Below, in pieces: positions 20,286 to 29,523 of a DNA stretch of 64,000 nt. The translations under genes were made by a program, and so were the position numbers. This stretch comes from Rummeliibacillus sp. POC4. Lineage in GTDB: Bacteria > Bacillota > Bacilli > Bacillales_A > Planococcaceae. The DNA lies in assembly GCF_003576525.1 (NCBI RefSeq), contig NZ_QWUA01000005.1, positions 91,638 through 155,637 of the forward strand, written 5' to 3'. Numbering within the stretch: position 1 is the stretch's first letter; every line of letters begins with the position of its first letter. The notes beneath the pieces are model-generated. The model saw nothing but the letters and a program-made list of their open reading frames with translations. It had not been told where the DNA came from and made no database searches.

Positions 20286-21290
20286 ATGGTGAAGAGAAGT
20301 ATAATGCCTCGGCATTTGCTCCTCTTTTGCTTTATAATGCTTTTTGCAATTATGACAAGTGGATGTTCAAGTATTTTACCAGCAAAAGAAGAGAAAATAG
20401 ATGAAGGCATTAAAGTACTAATTGTCGCATTTGGAAGCAGAGAACCTATTCCTAATATGAAAGTTAGCGTAAGAGATATAGAGACAGATGAATTAGTTAC
20501 TACTGCTACTAGTGATTCTGAGGGGCAAGTGAAACTCCCTCATTTAAAAGCCGGTAGACGTTATTTATTTGTACCATCTTCTAATGATGACTTAGGGCTT
20601 GTAAAAAAAACTAATAGTGTAGCAAAGATAGTAAAAGTAAAAAAAGATACTTCCTATGTCGTTCTTGAAACCTACTATCAAAAGGAAAATCAGCGTATTG
20701 AAGTTCCTGTTGTACTGCAAAATCCCCAACTTCCACACGGTTGTGAAATAACAGCAATGACAGCTGCATTTAACTATTACGGTTTAAATCTTTCTAAGAT
20801 GAAGATGGCTAAGAAATATTTGCCGACAGAAGAGATTGTTGATAAAAATGGAAAACGAATAGGTCCAGATCCAAACAAAGCATACGCAGGAAATCCTGCA
20901 GACAAGTTAACAGGTACATATATTTTTGCTCCAGCGATCACAAAAACTGCAAAAAAAGTAGCAAGAGATTATAAATCAAATCTTCAAGTGACGAATCTTA
21001 CTGGTGCTAGCAAAAAGAAAATAATAGAAACTGTTCAACAAGGTATACCGGTGATGATGTGGGTAACATTGGATTTATCAAAGCCAAAGAAAAAAGAAGG
21101 CTGGTATATTAAAGGGACCGACCGTAAACCTAAAATGTATAGAAATTTACATGTAGTAGTGCTAACTGGGTATGAGGATGATAAAGTTATCGTTATGGAT
21201 CCACTTCATGGCTACGTTTCTCATGATACGACAAAATTTTTCAAAAGCTACAAAGAAATGGGTTCACAAGCAATTTCGATAGAAAAATAA
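20286..21290 (+). CDS. Lipoprotein with C39-like cysteine peptidase domain
   Basis: The ATG at 20286 is chosen because aaaggag is 10 bp upstream; an in-frame TTG nine bases earlier lies too close to it. The lipoprotein signal peptide ends at the lipobox TSGC with Cys27. An immunoglobulin-like or carboxypeptidase-regulatory-like segment follows (about 45-120: PIPNMKVSVRDIETDELV). The C-terminal half resembles the C39-like peptidase-2 family: probable catalytic Cys in QLPHGCEITA, and His in LHVVVLTGYEDD with VMDPLHGYVS after it. It is extracytoplasmic. It starts 33 bp after the amidotransferase gene and before the ligase, so a cell-wall-related role is plausible. The substrate is unknown. Confidence 0.8.
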   Translation: MVKRSIMPRHLLLFCFIMLFAIMTSGCSSILPAKEEKIDEGIKVLIVAFGSREPIPNMKVSVRDIETDELVTTATSDSEGQVKLPHLKAGRRYLFVPSSNDDLGLVKKTNSVAKIVKVKKDTSYVVLETYYQKENQRIEVPVVLQNPQLPHGCEITAMTAAFNYYGLNLSKMKMAKKYLPTEEIVDKNGKRIGPDPNKAYAGNPADKLTGTYIFAPAITKTAKKVARDYKSNLQVTNLTGASKKKIIETVQQGIPVMMWVTLDLSKPKKKEGWYIKGTDRKPKMYRNLHVVVLTGYEDDKVIVMDPLHGYVSHDTTKFFKSYKEMGSQAISIEK

Positions 21291-21309
21291 ACTATAACAA
21301 TTTAAGACA

Positions 21310-21337
21310 TTGTTCGTTTATAAACGCAAAATATGAT
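21310..21337 (+). promoter_or_regulatory. Possible internal promoter before the ATP-grasp gene
   Basis: TTGTTC (21310-21315) and TATGAT (21332-21337) are spaced by 16 bp, with the palindrome GTTTATAAAC (21316-21325) between them. It lies 46 bp before the ligase start and could give the ligase-racemase pair separate expression. Confidence 0.45.
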
Positions 21338-21383
21338 AAACTAATGGCATTAAAATAAGTACAAATAAGTGAGATGATCAGAA

Positions 21384-22598
21384 ATGGCAGAACAACCATT
21401 TTTACCAATATTAATCGGATCAGATATGAATGCATATGGTATGGCACGAGCTTTTTATGAAGCTTATGGCATTAAAGCAATCGTAGTTGGACGAGCACAT
21501 TTAACAGCAACACAAAATAGTCGTATTCTACACTTCAAACAAGTTCCAAACTTAAAAGAAAACTTTGTAGAAGAAATGAAAAAATTAGCAAAAGAATACG
21601 AAAATAAAGATTTACTATTAATGGGTTGTGGCGATGATTATGTCAAACTCATTATTAAGAACAAACCAGCCCTAGAACAATATTTCACAGTTCCATACAT
21701 TGATGAATCTTTGATGGATCGCATTTTACTAAAAGAAAATTTCTATAAAATGTGCGAAAAATATAACTTCAGTTATCCTAAAACAGACACTTGTACGTTT
21801 GAGACATATGAAAACTTCCAAGTGAAATTTGACTACCCAATCATTATTAAGGCATCTAACTCCGTTGCTTATTGGGCATGTAAATTCCCTGGTAAGAAGA
21901 AAGTATTCGTTGCTCATGATGAAGCTGAAAAAGATGCTATATTAAAAGCAATCTATAGTTCTTCTTATAAAGATCACTTAATCATTCAAGAGTTTATCCC
22001 TGGAGATGACTCATATATGCGTGTATTGAATGCATATGTTGCAACAGATGGTAAAGTGAAGCTAATGTGCCTAGGTAACCCAATTCTTGAAGAACACTCT
22101 CCAGAAGGTATAGGTAGTTATGCTGCAATCATTACTACTTATGATAAAGACTTGATGGACCAAGTTCGTTTCTTCCTAGAAGACATAGGTTTTACAGGTA
22201 TTGCAAACTTCGATATGAAATATGACTACCGTGACGGTAAGTATAAATTATTCGAGATTAATCTACGTAATGGACGTAGTAGCTATTATGTAACGGCTGC
22301 AGGCTATAACTTAATGCAATATGTTGCTGATGACCGTATGTTGCACATTCAACAAGAATGTACCTATGCGAATAACGAACATTTGTGGAGTATCATTCCA
22401 AATGGCGTATTATTTAAATATGCACAAAATAAAGAGTTAAAAGCAAAAGCACGTAAGCTTATTAAAGAAGGAAAAGCAACAAACTCATTATTCTATAAAG
22501 AAGATATGAATTTCAAACGTTGGTACAAGCTAACATTAAATAGCTTAAATTATTACCGTAAATACAAAAAATATTTTAACAATAAAGGTCTGTCTTAA
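21384..22598 (+). CDS. ATP-grasp carboxylate-amine ligase, probable D-aspartate ligase
   Basis: This 404-residue cytoplasmic ATP-grasp enzyme activates a carboxylate as an acyl phosphate and joins it to an amine. The N-terminal domain opens with PILIGSDMNAYGMARAF. The ATP-grasp core includes YPIIIKASNSVAYW, LIIQEFIPGDDSYMRV and, for metal binding, LFEINLRNGRSSYY. The same pattern occurs in Aslfm, the D-aspartate ligase of Enterococcus faecium that adds D-Asp to the Lys side chain of UDP-MurNAc-pentapeptide. The aspartate racemase gene begins three bases after its stop, which supplies the D-Asp. The assignment rests on family plus context. Confidence 0.82.
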   Translation: MAEQPFLPILIGSDMNAYGMARAFYEAYGIKAIVVGRAHLTATQNSRILHFKQVPNLKENFVEEMKKLAKEYENKDLLLMGCGDDYVKLIIKNKPALEQYFTVPYIDESLMDRILLKENFYKMCEKYNFSYPKTDTCTFETYENFQVKFDYPIIIKASNSVAYWACKFPGKKKVFVAHDEAEKDAILKAIYSSSYKDHLIIQEFIPGDDSYMRVLNAYVATDGKVKLMCLGNPILEEHSPEGIGSYAAIITTYDKDLMDQVRFFLEDIGFTGIANFDMKYDYRDGKYKLFEINLRNGRSSYYVTAAGYNLMQYVADDRMLHIQQECTYANNEHLWSIIPNGVLFKYAQNKELKAKARKLIKEGKATNSLFYKEDMNFKRWYKLTLNSLNYYRKYKKYFNNKGLS

Positions 22599-22601
22599 GT
22601 T

Positions 22602-23306
22602 ATGAAAAAGAAAGTACTTGGCATTATTGGCGGAGTTGGACCTTTAGCAACAATGCTCCTAGGCGAAACAATTGTCCGAAGAACTTTTGCGTTTAGAGAT
22701 CAAGAACATATGCACTTTATCATTGATAATGATACACGTATTCCTGATAGAACAGATTACATCTTAGATCACTCTAAACCAAATCCACTACCAGTGATGG
22801 TAGAAGATGCTCATAAGCTTGCAAACGCAGGAGCAGATATGATATGTATTCCTTGTAATACAGCGCATAGATTTTATGAAGGTTTACAAGAAGGTTCACC
22901 TGTTCCCGTTCTGCATATGATTCGAGAAACTGCAAAGAAAGCACACCTATTGAATGCAAAACGTGTGGGGATTCTTGCAACAATCGGTACTTTGACTTCT
23001 AACTTATATCAAGAGGCTTTACTCGATGAAGGAATAGAACCAATTGTACCAGACAAAGAAATGCAAAAAGACCTTATGTCAGTGATCTATGACTATGTAA
23101 AAGCAGGAAAGAAAATCTCAAAAGAACAATGGCAACCCATTGAGACGGCTATGATAAAAGCAGGTTGTGACTATATTATATTAGGATGCACAGAACTATC
23201 TGTTGTGAATCGTGATTTATCTCTAGATAGTAATTTATATATCGATGCACTAATTGTATTAGCAGACACTGCAATTACTAGTTGTGGATATGAACTATTA
23301 GACTAA
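22602..23306 (+). CDS. Aspartate racemase
   Basis: This 234-residue member of the aspartate/glutamate racemase superfamily interconverts L- and D-Asp without cofactor using two cysteines. Both are present: Cys in IPCNTAH (first half) and Cys in LGCTELS (second half). The N-terminus MKKKVLGIIGGVGPLAT is typical of aspartate racemases, as opposed to MurI. It is separated by three bases from the ATP-grasp ligase gene and so is translationally linked. Its product most likely feeds that ligase. Confidence 0.88.
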   Translation: MKKKVLGIIGGVGPLATMLLGETIVRRTFAFRDQEHMHFIIDNDTRIPDRTDYILDHSKPNPLPVMVEDAHKLANAGADMICIPCNTAHRFYEGLQEGSPVPVLHMIRETAKKAHLLNAKRVGILATIGTLTSNLYQEALLDEGIEPIVPDKEMQKDLMSVIYDYVKAGKKISKEQWQPIETAMIKAGCDYIILGCTELSVVNRDLSLDSNLYIDALIVLADTAITSCGYELLD

Positions 23307-23314
23307 ATTGAAAC

Positions 23315-23344
23315 ACCTGTCCTTTTCGGAGGGCAGGTTTTTAC
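23315..23344 (+). terminator. Terminator of the D-Asp cluster
   Basis: Stem ACCTGTCC (23315-23322) pairs with GGGCAGGT (23331-23338, one G-U pair) and is followed by TTTTT. Confidence 0.75.
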
Positions 23345-23427
23345 TTAAATACTTTTTAAATAAATCAATTTCATTATATATGAAACAAATCATCATAAAA
23401 TTACACTGAGAGAAGGTGTGGGAAACA

Positions 23428-24708
23428 ATGACATTCCTAAATTTATTAAATGAAGACTTACAAAAAAAGTGGAGCTTCCCATCCACTATGCCAATACAAG
23501 ATCAAATGATTCCAGCACTTATAGAAGGTAAGGATGTTGTAGCTGAATCTCCAACAGGTACAGGTAAAACATTAGCTTACTTATTACCGTTACTTCAAAA
23601 AGTAGATGGAACAAAAAAAGCAACTCAAGCTTTAATCATAGCGCCATCTCAAGAATTATGTATGCAAATTGTAGAGGTTATTCGTGAATGGATTGCTGGC
23701 ACACCTATTACTGTTGTCCCTTTAATTGGTGGAGCAAATCCACAAAGACAAATTGAAAAGTTAAAAAAGAAACCAACAATTGCAGTTGGTACACCAGGAA
23801 GATTAAATGAGCTTGTTAATGAAAGAAAGTTGAAACTGCATGAACTGACTACAATCATTTTAGATGAAGGTGATCAGTTACTAAGTAGGGACTATCGAGT
23901 AATTGTAAAATCTTTTATCGATGGTGCTGATCATAATCGCCAAGTAGCGGTTGTATCAGCTACAATAACAGATGAAATTGAGTTAGTTGCAAAACGTATG
24001 CTTCATGATCCAATCAGACTTCAAGTAGAGGTTGAAAAAGACTTACTAGGTGATAGCAAGGTAGTACATTCTTTTGTAAAGCTTGAACAACGAGATAAAA
24101 CAGAGTTTCTTCGTAAAATTTCACATATATCAGGCGTGAGAGCCCTTGCTTTTATAAATAATTTAGATCAACTACTAATGAAAAAATCTAAACTGGATTT
24201 CCGTAATGCACCAATCGTTGCACTACATTCTGAGATGAAGAAGGAAGAAAGAAAAACCTCATTAGATAGTTTCCGTAAAGGAGAAGCACGAGTCCTAATT
24301 GCAACAGATATTGCGGCACGTGGTTTAGATATTAAAGGGTTAACACATGTTATCCATGTGGATGTTCCATATACAAAAGAACAATATGTGCATCGTTCAG
24401 GACGTACTGGTCGTGCTGGAGCTGACGGTGAGGTTATTACATTATTAGCTTATCATGAAGAACAAGCCTATCATAAACGTATGCGAGAATTATCTATTAA
24501 ACCAGTTGAAAAAATTTGGTCTAATGGTCAATTAATCGAAGGACATGCGGAAGTAAAACCTCCTAAACAAAAGAGAGGGAATAATAAATCTTCAGGCTCA
24601 TATTCTAAAAAGAAAAGTGAAAGTAGCTCATTTGGAAATTCTTTTAAAAAACAGGAAAACAAAAAGTTTTTTAGCAAAAAGAACCGTCTAAACAATAAAA
24701 AAAAGTGA
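23428..24708 (+). CDS. DEAD-box-family RNA helicase with DEGD motif II
   Basis: This 426-residue ATP-dependent RNA helicase starts at ATG 23428 (gagaaggtg upstream); an earlier GTG lies within that binding site. Motifs seen are the Q-motif region (FPSTMPIQDQMIPAL), motif I SPTGTGKT, motif Ib TPGRL, motif II DEGD (where most relatives have DEAD), motif III SAT, and motifs V/VI (ATDIAARGLDI, HRSGRTGRAG). A basic, Lys/Ser-rich tail of about 50 residues (about 380-426) probably adds RNA affinity. Of the B. subtilis paralogues, YfmL is the nearest in size and in a divergent motif II as I recall it. A role in ribosome assembly or cold RNA remodelling is inferred. Confidence 0.88.
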   Translation: MTFLNLLNEDLQKKWSFPSTMPIQDQMIPALIEGKDVVAESPTGTGKTLAYLLPLLQKVDGTKKATQALIIAPSQELCMQIVEVIREWIAGTPITVVPLIGGANPQRQIEKLKKKPTIAVGTPGRLNELVNERKLKLHELTTIILDEGDQLLSRDYRVIVKSFIDGADHNRQVAVVSATITDEIELVAKRMLHDPIRLQVEVEKDLLGDSKVVHSFVKLEQRDKTEFLRKISHISGVRALAFINNLDQLLMKKSKLDFRNAPIVALHSEMKKEERKTSLDSFRKGEARVLIATDIAARGLDIKGLTHVIHVDVPYTKEQYVHRSGRTGRAGADGEVITLLAYHEEQAYHKRMRELSIKPVEKIWSNGQLIEGHAEVKPPKQKRGNNKSSGSYSKKKSESSSFGNSFKKQENKKFFSKKNRLNNKKK

Positions 24709-24720
24709 GGTAACTGATTA

Positions 24721-25950
24721 ATGACATTTGAAGAGAAGTTAGAGCAATTTGCTGAGTTAACTGTTAAAGTGGGTGCCAATGTTCAAAAAGGTCAAACACT
24801 CCTTATTAATACAACTACAGATACTGTCGAATTTACAAGGTTAGTTGTTAAAAAAGCTTACGAAGTAGGAGCAGCTCGTGTAACAGTTAATTTTTCGGAT
24901 GATGTGATAAACCGTCAGTTTTTTGATAATGCACCAGATGCTGAGTTCGCAAAATTTCCTCGTTGGATTAGTGAACAACGAGATGAACTAATTGAGCGAA
25001 AAGGGGCATTACTTTGGATTGACGCAGCAGATCCAGATAATTTAACAGGTGTTCCAGTTGAAAAATTATCTGCTCATCAAAAAGCATCTGGCAAAGCTTT
25101 AGAAAACTATCGTGATGCTGTTATGAATGATAAAATAGCTTGGTCAATTATTGCTGTACCTTCTAAAAAATGGGCTGCAAAGGTATTTCCAAATCTAAAA
25201 GAAGAAGAACAAGTACCAGCTTTATGGGAAGCTATTTTTAAAACAGTACATATCGGTGAAGGAAATGTAATCGATAATTGGGAACAACATTTAAAAAATT
25301 TAGATGAACGCGCAGCTATATTAAATAAAAAACGATATGCAAAATTACATTACACAGCACCAGGAACAGATTTAACAGTCGAATTACCTGATAAGCATAT
25401 TTGGTGCACAGGGGCAAGCTACACACCAGAAGGTACATCGTTTGTCGCTAATATGCCAACTGAAGAAGTATATACAATGCCATCAAAATATGGTGTTAAT
25501 GGCTATGTGTCAAATACCAAACCACTTGCTTTCCAAGGTAATATTATCGATCATTTTAAAATTACTTTTGAAAACGGTAAGATTGTAAAAACAGAAGCTA
25601 GAGTAGGTGCAGAACTTCTTCAAGAACTAACAAAAGCAGATGAAGGATCACGATATCTCGGTGAGGTAGCACTTGTACCACATGAATCACCAATTTCAGC
25701 ATCGAACATCCTATATTACAATACATTATTTGACGAAAATGCATCCAACCACTTAGCAATCGGTGAAGCTTATCCAACATGCTATGAAGGTGGGAGCGCG
25801 CTTTCAAAAGAGCAACTTGAAGAAAAAGGCATCAATACTTCCATTACGCATGAGGACTTCATGGTAGGTAGTGGAGAGATGGATATTGATGGTGTTCTAC
25901 CTGATGGAACTGTAGAGCCTATCTTTAGAAAAGGAAGTTGGGCATTCTAA
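24721..25950 (+). CDS. M29-family aminopeptidase
   Basis: This 409-residue cytoplasmic metallo-aminopeptidase belongs to the AmpS/PepS/AmpII family, which uses a two-metal centre to remove N-terminal residues from peptides. Family segments are the N-terminal KLEQFAELTVKVGANVQKGQ, the central NMPTEEVYTMPSK, and C-terminal VALVPHESPIS, LYYNTLFDENASNHLAIGEAY and HEDFMVGSGEMDIDG (quoted in pieces), which carry the Glu, His and Asp metal ligands. Length is normal. It starts 12 bp after the helicase stop with ggagg-like aggtaac upstream, so the two genes may share a transcript. Confidence 0.93.
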   Translation: MTFEEKLEQFAELTVKVGANVQKGQTLLINTTTDTVEFTRLVVKKAYEVGAARVTVNFSDDVINRQFFDNAPDAEFAKFPRWISEQRDELIERKGALLWIDAADPDNLTGVPVEKLSAHQKASGKALENYRDAVMNDKIAWSIIAVPSKKWAAKVFPNLKEEEQVPALWEAIFKTVHIGEGNVIDNWEQHLKNLDERAAILNKKRYAKLHYTAPGTDLTVELPDKHIWCTGASYTPEGTSFVANMPTEEVYTMPSKYGVNGYVSNTKPLAFQGNIIDHFKITFENGKIVKTEARVGAELLQELTKADEGSRYLGEVALVPHESPISASNILYYNTLFDENASNHLAIGEAYPTCYEGGSALSKEQLEEKGINTSITHEDFMVGSGEMDIDGVLPDGTVEPIFRKGSWAF

Positions 25951-25974
25951 ACTGCATTGCTGAACAAGATAAAA

Positions 25975-26028
25975 ACCCTTCAACGAAAGCCTATAAGTAC
26001 GTATGGCTTATTTATTGAAGGGTTTTTT
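25975..26028 (+). terminator. Terminator after the M29 aminopeptidase gene
   Basis: Outer stem aacccttcaa (25975-25984) and ttgaagggtt (26015-26024) with an inner hairpin AAGCCTATA/TATGGCTT, followed by TTTTTT. The A-run on the left suggests some function on the minus strand too. Confidence 0.75.
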
Positions 26029-26057
26029 ATCTCTAGTAATACATTGTGGAATGATCA

Positions 26058-26168
26058 TTATTTTTTTAAAGGGTTTTTCTTCTTTCTAGCGTCAATGGCT
26101 TTTATGATGATTGGATAAACGATTGGTGCGATTTTTATAGCAGCTTTTACAACTTTTCTTACTTGCAT
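26058..26168 (-). CDS. Possible 36-residue cationic amphipathic peptide
   Basis: The ATG at 26168 is preceded on the minus strand by ggagtgcttatt, a fair ribosome binding site. The peptide (MQVRKVVKAAIKIAPIVY...) alternates Val/Ile with Lys and ends with a very basic tail (RKKKNPLKK). A second frame overlaps it: ATG at 26209 with gagga upstream gives a Ser/Lys-rich 37-residue peptide, so which frame is used is uncertain. I do not recognise either. It could be a conserved small protein or spurious. Confidence 0.35.
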   Translation of the reverse strand: MQVRKVVKAAIKIAPIVYPIIIKAIDARKKKNPLKK

Positions 26169-26232
26169 AATAAGCACTCCATTCTTTGGATCTTCTGTAT
26201 TTCGACATGATAAATCCTCATATAGATAATAT

Positions 26233-26613
26233 CTAAGCTTTAAGAACTTTTATACCTTGAACAATATTCCATATAAACACTGCAAGGGATAAAATGACTT
26301 CAAAGACAATAAATATTAGCCATGCAATCATGATAAATGTATCACCACTTGATGAGTATGACAAACCATTTGAATTTAAACCAATTGACTCATAACTAGT
26401 CGATTCAAAACCAAAGTTTATGATAACAGCTATGAAGATAATAACGCCGATAATAGTAGGTATGATTAACAATAGGTGAGAGAAGAAAGCTCGTTTTGCA
26501 TGTCTTTTAACTTCAGGTTCAGTTGCTACAAAGAACACGATTAATGGTAAAATAAATCCTGCAAAAAAGACACTAAAATAACAAAGCGATGATAATACAC
26601 GATTATTATTCAC
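26233..26613 (-). CDS. DUF4870 family membrane protein
   Basis: This small membrane protein of about 126 residues has three hydrophobic segments (about 8-30, 42-68 and 90-118). The motif LSSLCYFSVFFAGFILPLIVFFV...EVKRHAKRAFFSHL is typical of DUF4870. The function of the family is not established. ggaggtgat overlaps two upstream in-frame ATGs (26628 and 26619), so GTG at 26613, 8 bp after ggagg, is the most likely start. It is transcribed as a single gene facing the aminopeptidase terminator. Confidence 0.8.
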   Translation of the reverse strand: MNNNRVLSSLCYFSVFFAGFILPLIVFFVATEPEVKRHAKRAFFSHLLLIIPTIIGVIIFIAVIINFGFESTSYESIGLNSNGLSYSSSGDTFIMIAWLIFIVFEVILSLAVFIWNIVQGIKVLKA

Positions 26614-26768
26614 ATTCATCACCTCCATTCAAACATTCATATATATCCTACGTATAAAAGCGGATAAAAGATTCATATGTTTTACAATAGCCAAAGAATT
26701 ATTCTCTATTGAATTTCCAACTTAAGTTAAGTACAATGAATATGTTCAAAAAAATTTAATGATGTATC

Positions 26769-26861
26769 GACCACAAGGGGAGCCGTAAAGGACGGCTGAG
26801 AGTGAACCCGAAGTTCTAACCCTTTGAACCTGTAAGTTAATGCTTGCGTAGGAATGTGGAT
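26769..26861 (+). ncRNA. TPP (THI-box) riboswitch
   Basis: The conserved core is present: ggggagc...ggctgagag...gaaccc in the first arm and ctttgaacctg...taatgcttgcgtagga in the second. P1 closes with CCACA (26771-26775) and TGTGG (26855-26859). A terminator hairpin follows at once, and then thiT. It should switch off thiT when thiamine pyrophosphate binds. Confidence 0.95.
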
Positions 26862-26878
26862 AGAAAACCGACTTATTC

Positions 26879-26910
26879 GATGTCAGGACTATCCTGACGT
26901 CGTTTTTTTT
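26879..26910 (+). terminator. Riboswitch-controlled terminator
   Basis: Ten-base stem GATGTCAGGA (26879-26888) and TCCTGACGTC (26892-26901), with one G-U pair, followed by eight T. It is the expression platform of the TPP riboswitch. Confidence 0.92.
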
Positions 26911-26990
26911 ATGGTGAATATCTAATTCTGGCAATACCAGAATAAGCTTTAGACTTATGTGATCTGCATCTGAACTAAGGAGGATGAAAA

Positions 26991-27551
26991 TTGAACAATA
27001 AGAAATTATTAATGATGATTGAAATTGCGATTTTTGCAGCAATTGGTTTAGTTTTAGATCAGCTTTCATTTAGATTGTGGGCTCAGGGAGGCTCTATTAG
27101 TCTTGTGATGGTACCAATTGTGTTGATGGCTTTTCGTTGGGGAACAGTACCAGGGCTTGTAACGGGTTTCCTAATAGGAACATTACAAGTAATAATGGGA
27201 GGTTATATTTTAACCCCATTACAAGGCTTTATCGATTATTTCTTTGCGTTTACAGTTGTAGGTTTAGCCGGAATCGTCCGACGTCAATTACTTAAGGCTA
27301 GTAAGGAAGGAAAGAAAAAGCAAGTGGTGGCGTATATTACACTTGGCACTTTTATAGGTGGGTTATTACGCTATATTGCACACACAGTGGCAGGAATTGT
27401 ATTCTTTGCTGAATATGCAGGAAAACAAAACGTGTATTTATACTCAATTATTTATAATGGGTCGTATATGATACCTGCCATTATATTAACAATCATTGTA
27501 GCATCTCTTCTCTTTACTACAGCACCAAAATTATTAGAGCATAAGAGATAA
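26991..27551 (+). CDS. thiT: Thiamine transporter, ECF S-component ThiT
   Basis: This 186-residue integral membrane protein with about six helices is the substrate-binding S-component that captures thiamine and works with a shared energy-coupling module (EcfA/A'/T) encoded elsewhere. The start is TTG at 26991 with aaggagg 6 bp upstream. Residues such as SLVMVPIVLMAFRWG and the tail helices fit ThiT (formerly YuaJ). The TPP riboswitch directly upstream confirms the substrate class. It stands alone between two terminators. Confidence 0.93.
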   Translation: MNNKKLLMMIEIAIFAAIGLVLDQLSFRLWAQGGSISLVMVPIVLMAFRWGTVPGLVTGFLIGTLQVIMGGYILTPLQGFIDYFFAFTVVGLAGIVRRQLLKASKEGKKKQVVAYITLGTFIGGLLRYIAHTVAGIVFFAEYAGKQNVYLYSIIYNGSYMIPAIILTIIVASLLFTTAPKLLEHKR

Positions 27552-27582
27552 AAAGAATAGACGCTTAATAAAAAGCAATTGG

Positions 27583-27619
27583 CCTAGTTTTCTATATTAA
27601 TAGGAACTAGGTTATTTTA
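27583..27619 (+). terminator. Terminator of thiT
   Basis: CCTAGTTT (27583-27590) pairs with GAACTAGG (27604-27611), followed by a T-rich run. Confidence 0.6.
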
Positions 27620-27774
27620 TTTGATAAATTTTTTTCATTTTTATGATGTTAAGGAGATTTGTATGTATAAGTAAACTTTTACTGTATCTATAATATGATA
27701 GCTATAAGTTTAGACCGTCAGGGTGTTTTCTAAAACCGCATTTCTTAAATTGTGGTATAGTTAAATGTAGATAA

Positions 27775-28548
<774 letters not shown>

Positions 28549-28603
28549 AAAAAGTTAAAATAAAAAGCAGCTTAAAAGTTTGAAACCATTAAGCCACTTA
28601 TTC

Positions 28604-28636
28604 AAGCTCTCTGAATTTATTCAGAGGGCTTTTGTT
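28604..28636. terminator. Convergent terminator between map and the TspO-like gene
   Basis: AAGCTCTCTGAA (28604-28615) pairs with TTCAGAGGGCTT (28620-28631), followed by ttgtttttt on the plus strand. The right arm overlaps the last codons of the minus-strand gene. Confidence 0.7.
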
Positions 28637-29345
28637 TTTTGATAAAAATAATTCCTACAACAAGTACACCACTCAAGAAAAGAGCAGCAGTTGTAACAAG
28701 TAATTCTTCAAAACCATTCTTAAATGCAATTCCAATAAAAGTCCAAATATAAATAATAGGGAAAAGGATATCTTCATAATGAAATCTGACATGTAATGCA
28801 ATTGCTGCTCCAAATGTAAGCATAATTACTGCCCATAAAGGTTCGCTTAAATCTAAGAAGCTCCAATGATTATGGGTAAACAGGAAAGCGATGTTCATAA
28901 AAGTAACAATACTTTCCCATGCAAGGTATATAGAAATGGGTAAGCGTCCTACCCATGACCGATTCCAAACGGGATAGGTAAAATACAAACCTATCAAGGA
29001 TAATAACATTAAAATAATAATGATAACTGACCAGGTAAAATATTCATAATGCCATAAGTAAATCCATAAAATATTAAGTACCGAACTCGTGACAAAATAA
29101 ACAGTTTGCATAAATGTTATATGGTATTCGGTACGACGATTTTTCCACAAAAGATAAATCCAATAGGTCAAAATAATATAGATAAATACCCGAATAATAT
29201 TAACGTACCCTGCAGGACTAAATAGGACAGTATAGCTATTGGAGATCTCACTTGTTGTATGGCCATTAAGTGGAATAATGTTAGCAGCTATGCTAAATGT
29301 AACCATGGCCAAATATATAATGGTTACGATCAATAGTCTGCCCAA
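28617..29345 (-). CDS. TspO/MBR-like tryptophan-rich membrane protein
   Basis: This 242-residue protein has seven probable transmembrane helices. The N-terminal pattern ANIIPLNGHTTSEIS...FSPAGYVNIIRVFIYIIL matches the long TspO-like proteins of bacilli (NxxPxNGxTTGEVS...FTPAGYTFSIW in relatives, B. subtilis YtaB). Trp-rich helices (WIYLLW, NILWIYLWHYEYFTW) agree. True TspO proteins are about 150-160 residues with five helices, so this is the extended relative, of unassigned function. The stop codon lies within a convergent terminator shared with map. Confidence 0.7.
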   Translation of the reverse strand: MGRLLIVTIIYLAMVTFSIAANIIPLNGHTTSEISNSYTVLFSPAGYVNIIRVFIYIILTYWIYLLWKNRRTEYHITFMQTVYFVTSSVLNILWIYLWHYEYFTWSVIIIILMLLSLIGLYFTYPVWNRSWVGRLPISIYLAWESIVTFMNIAFLFTHNHWSFLDLSEPLWAVIMLTFGAAIALHVRFHYEDILFPIIYIWTFIGIAFKNGFEELLVTTAALFLSGVLVVGIIFIKKQKPSE

Positions 29346-29523
29346 TACAATCTCTCCTTTCTGATTAGATTAGTGAAACAATCTAATAATTGATATGATG
29401 TACATCAAATTCCATAAATAATTAGTCACTCTATAGTATACAATCGTTTTAGTGTAACAACAAATACCATTTTAGTGAACATTGCGGTAAAATATTATAA
29501 AGATATAAAAAGGAGTGGATAAA

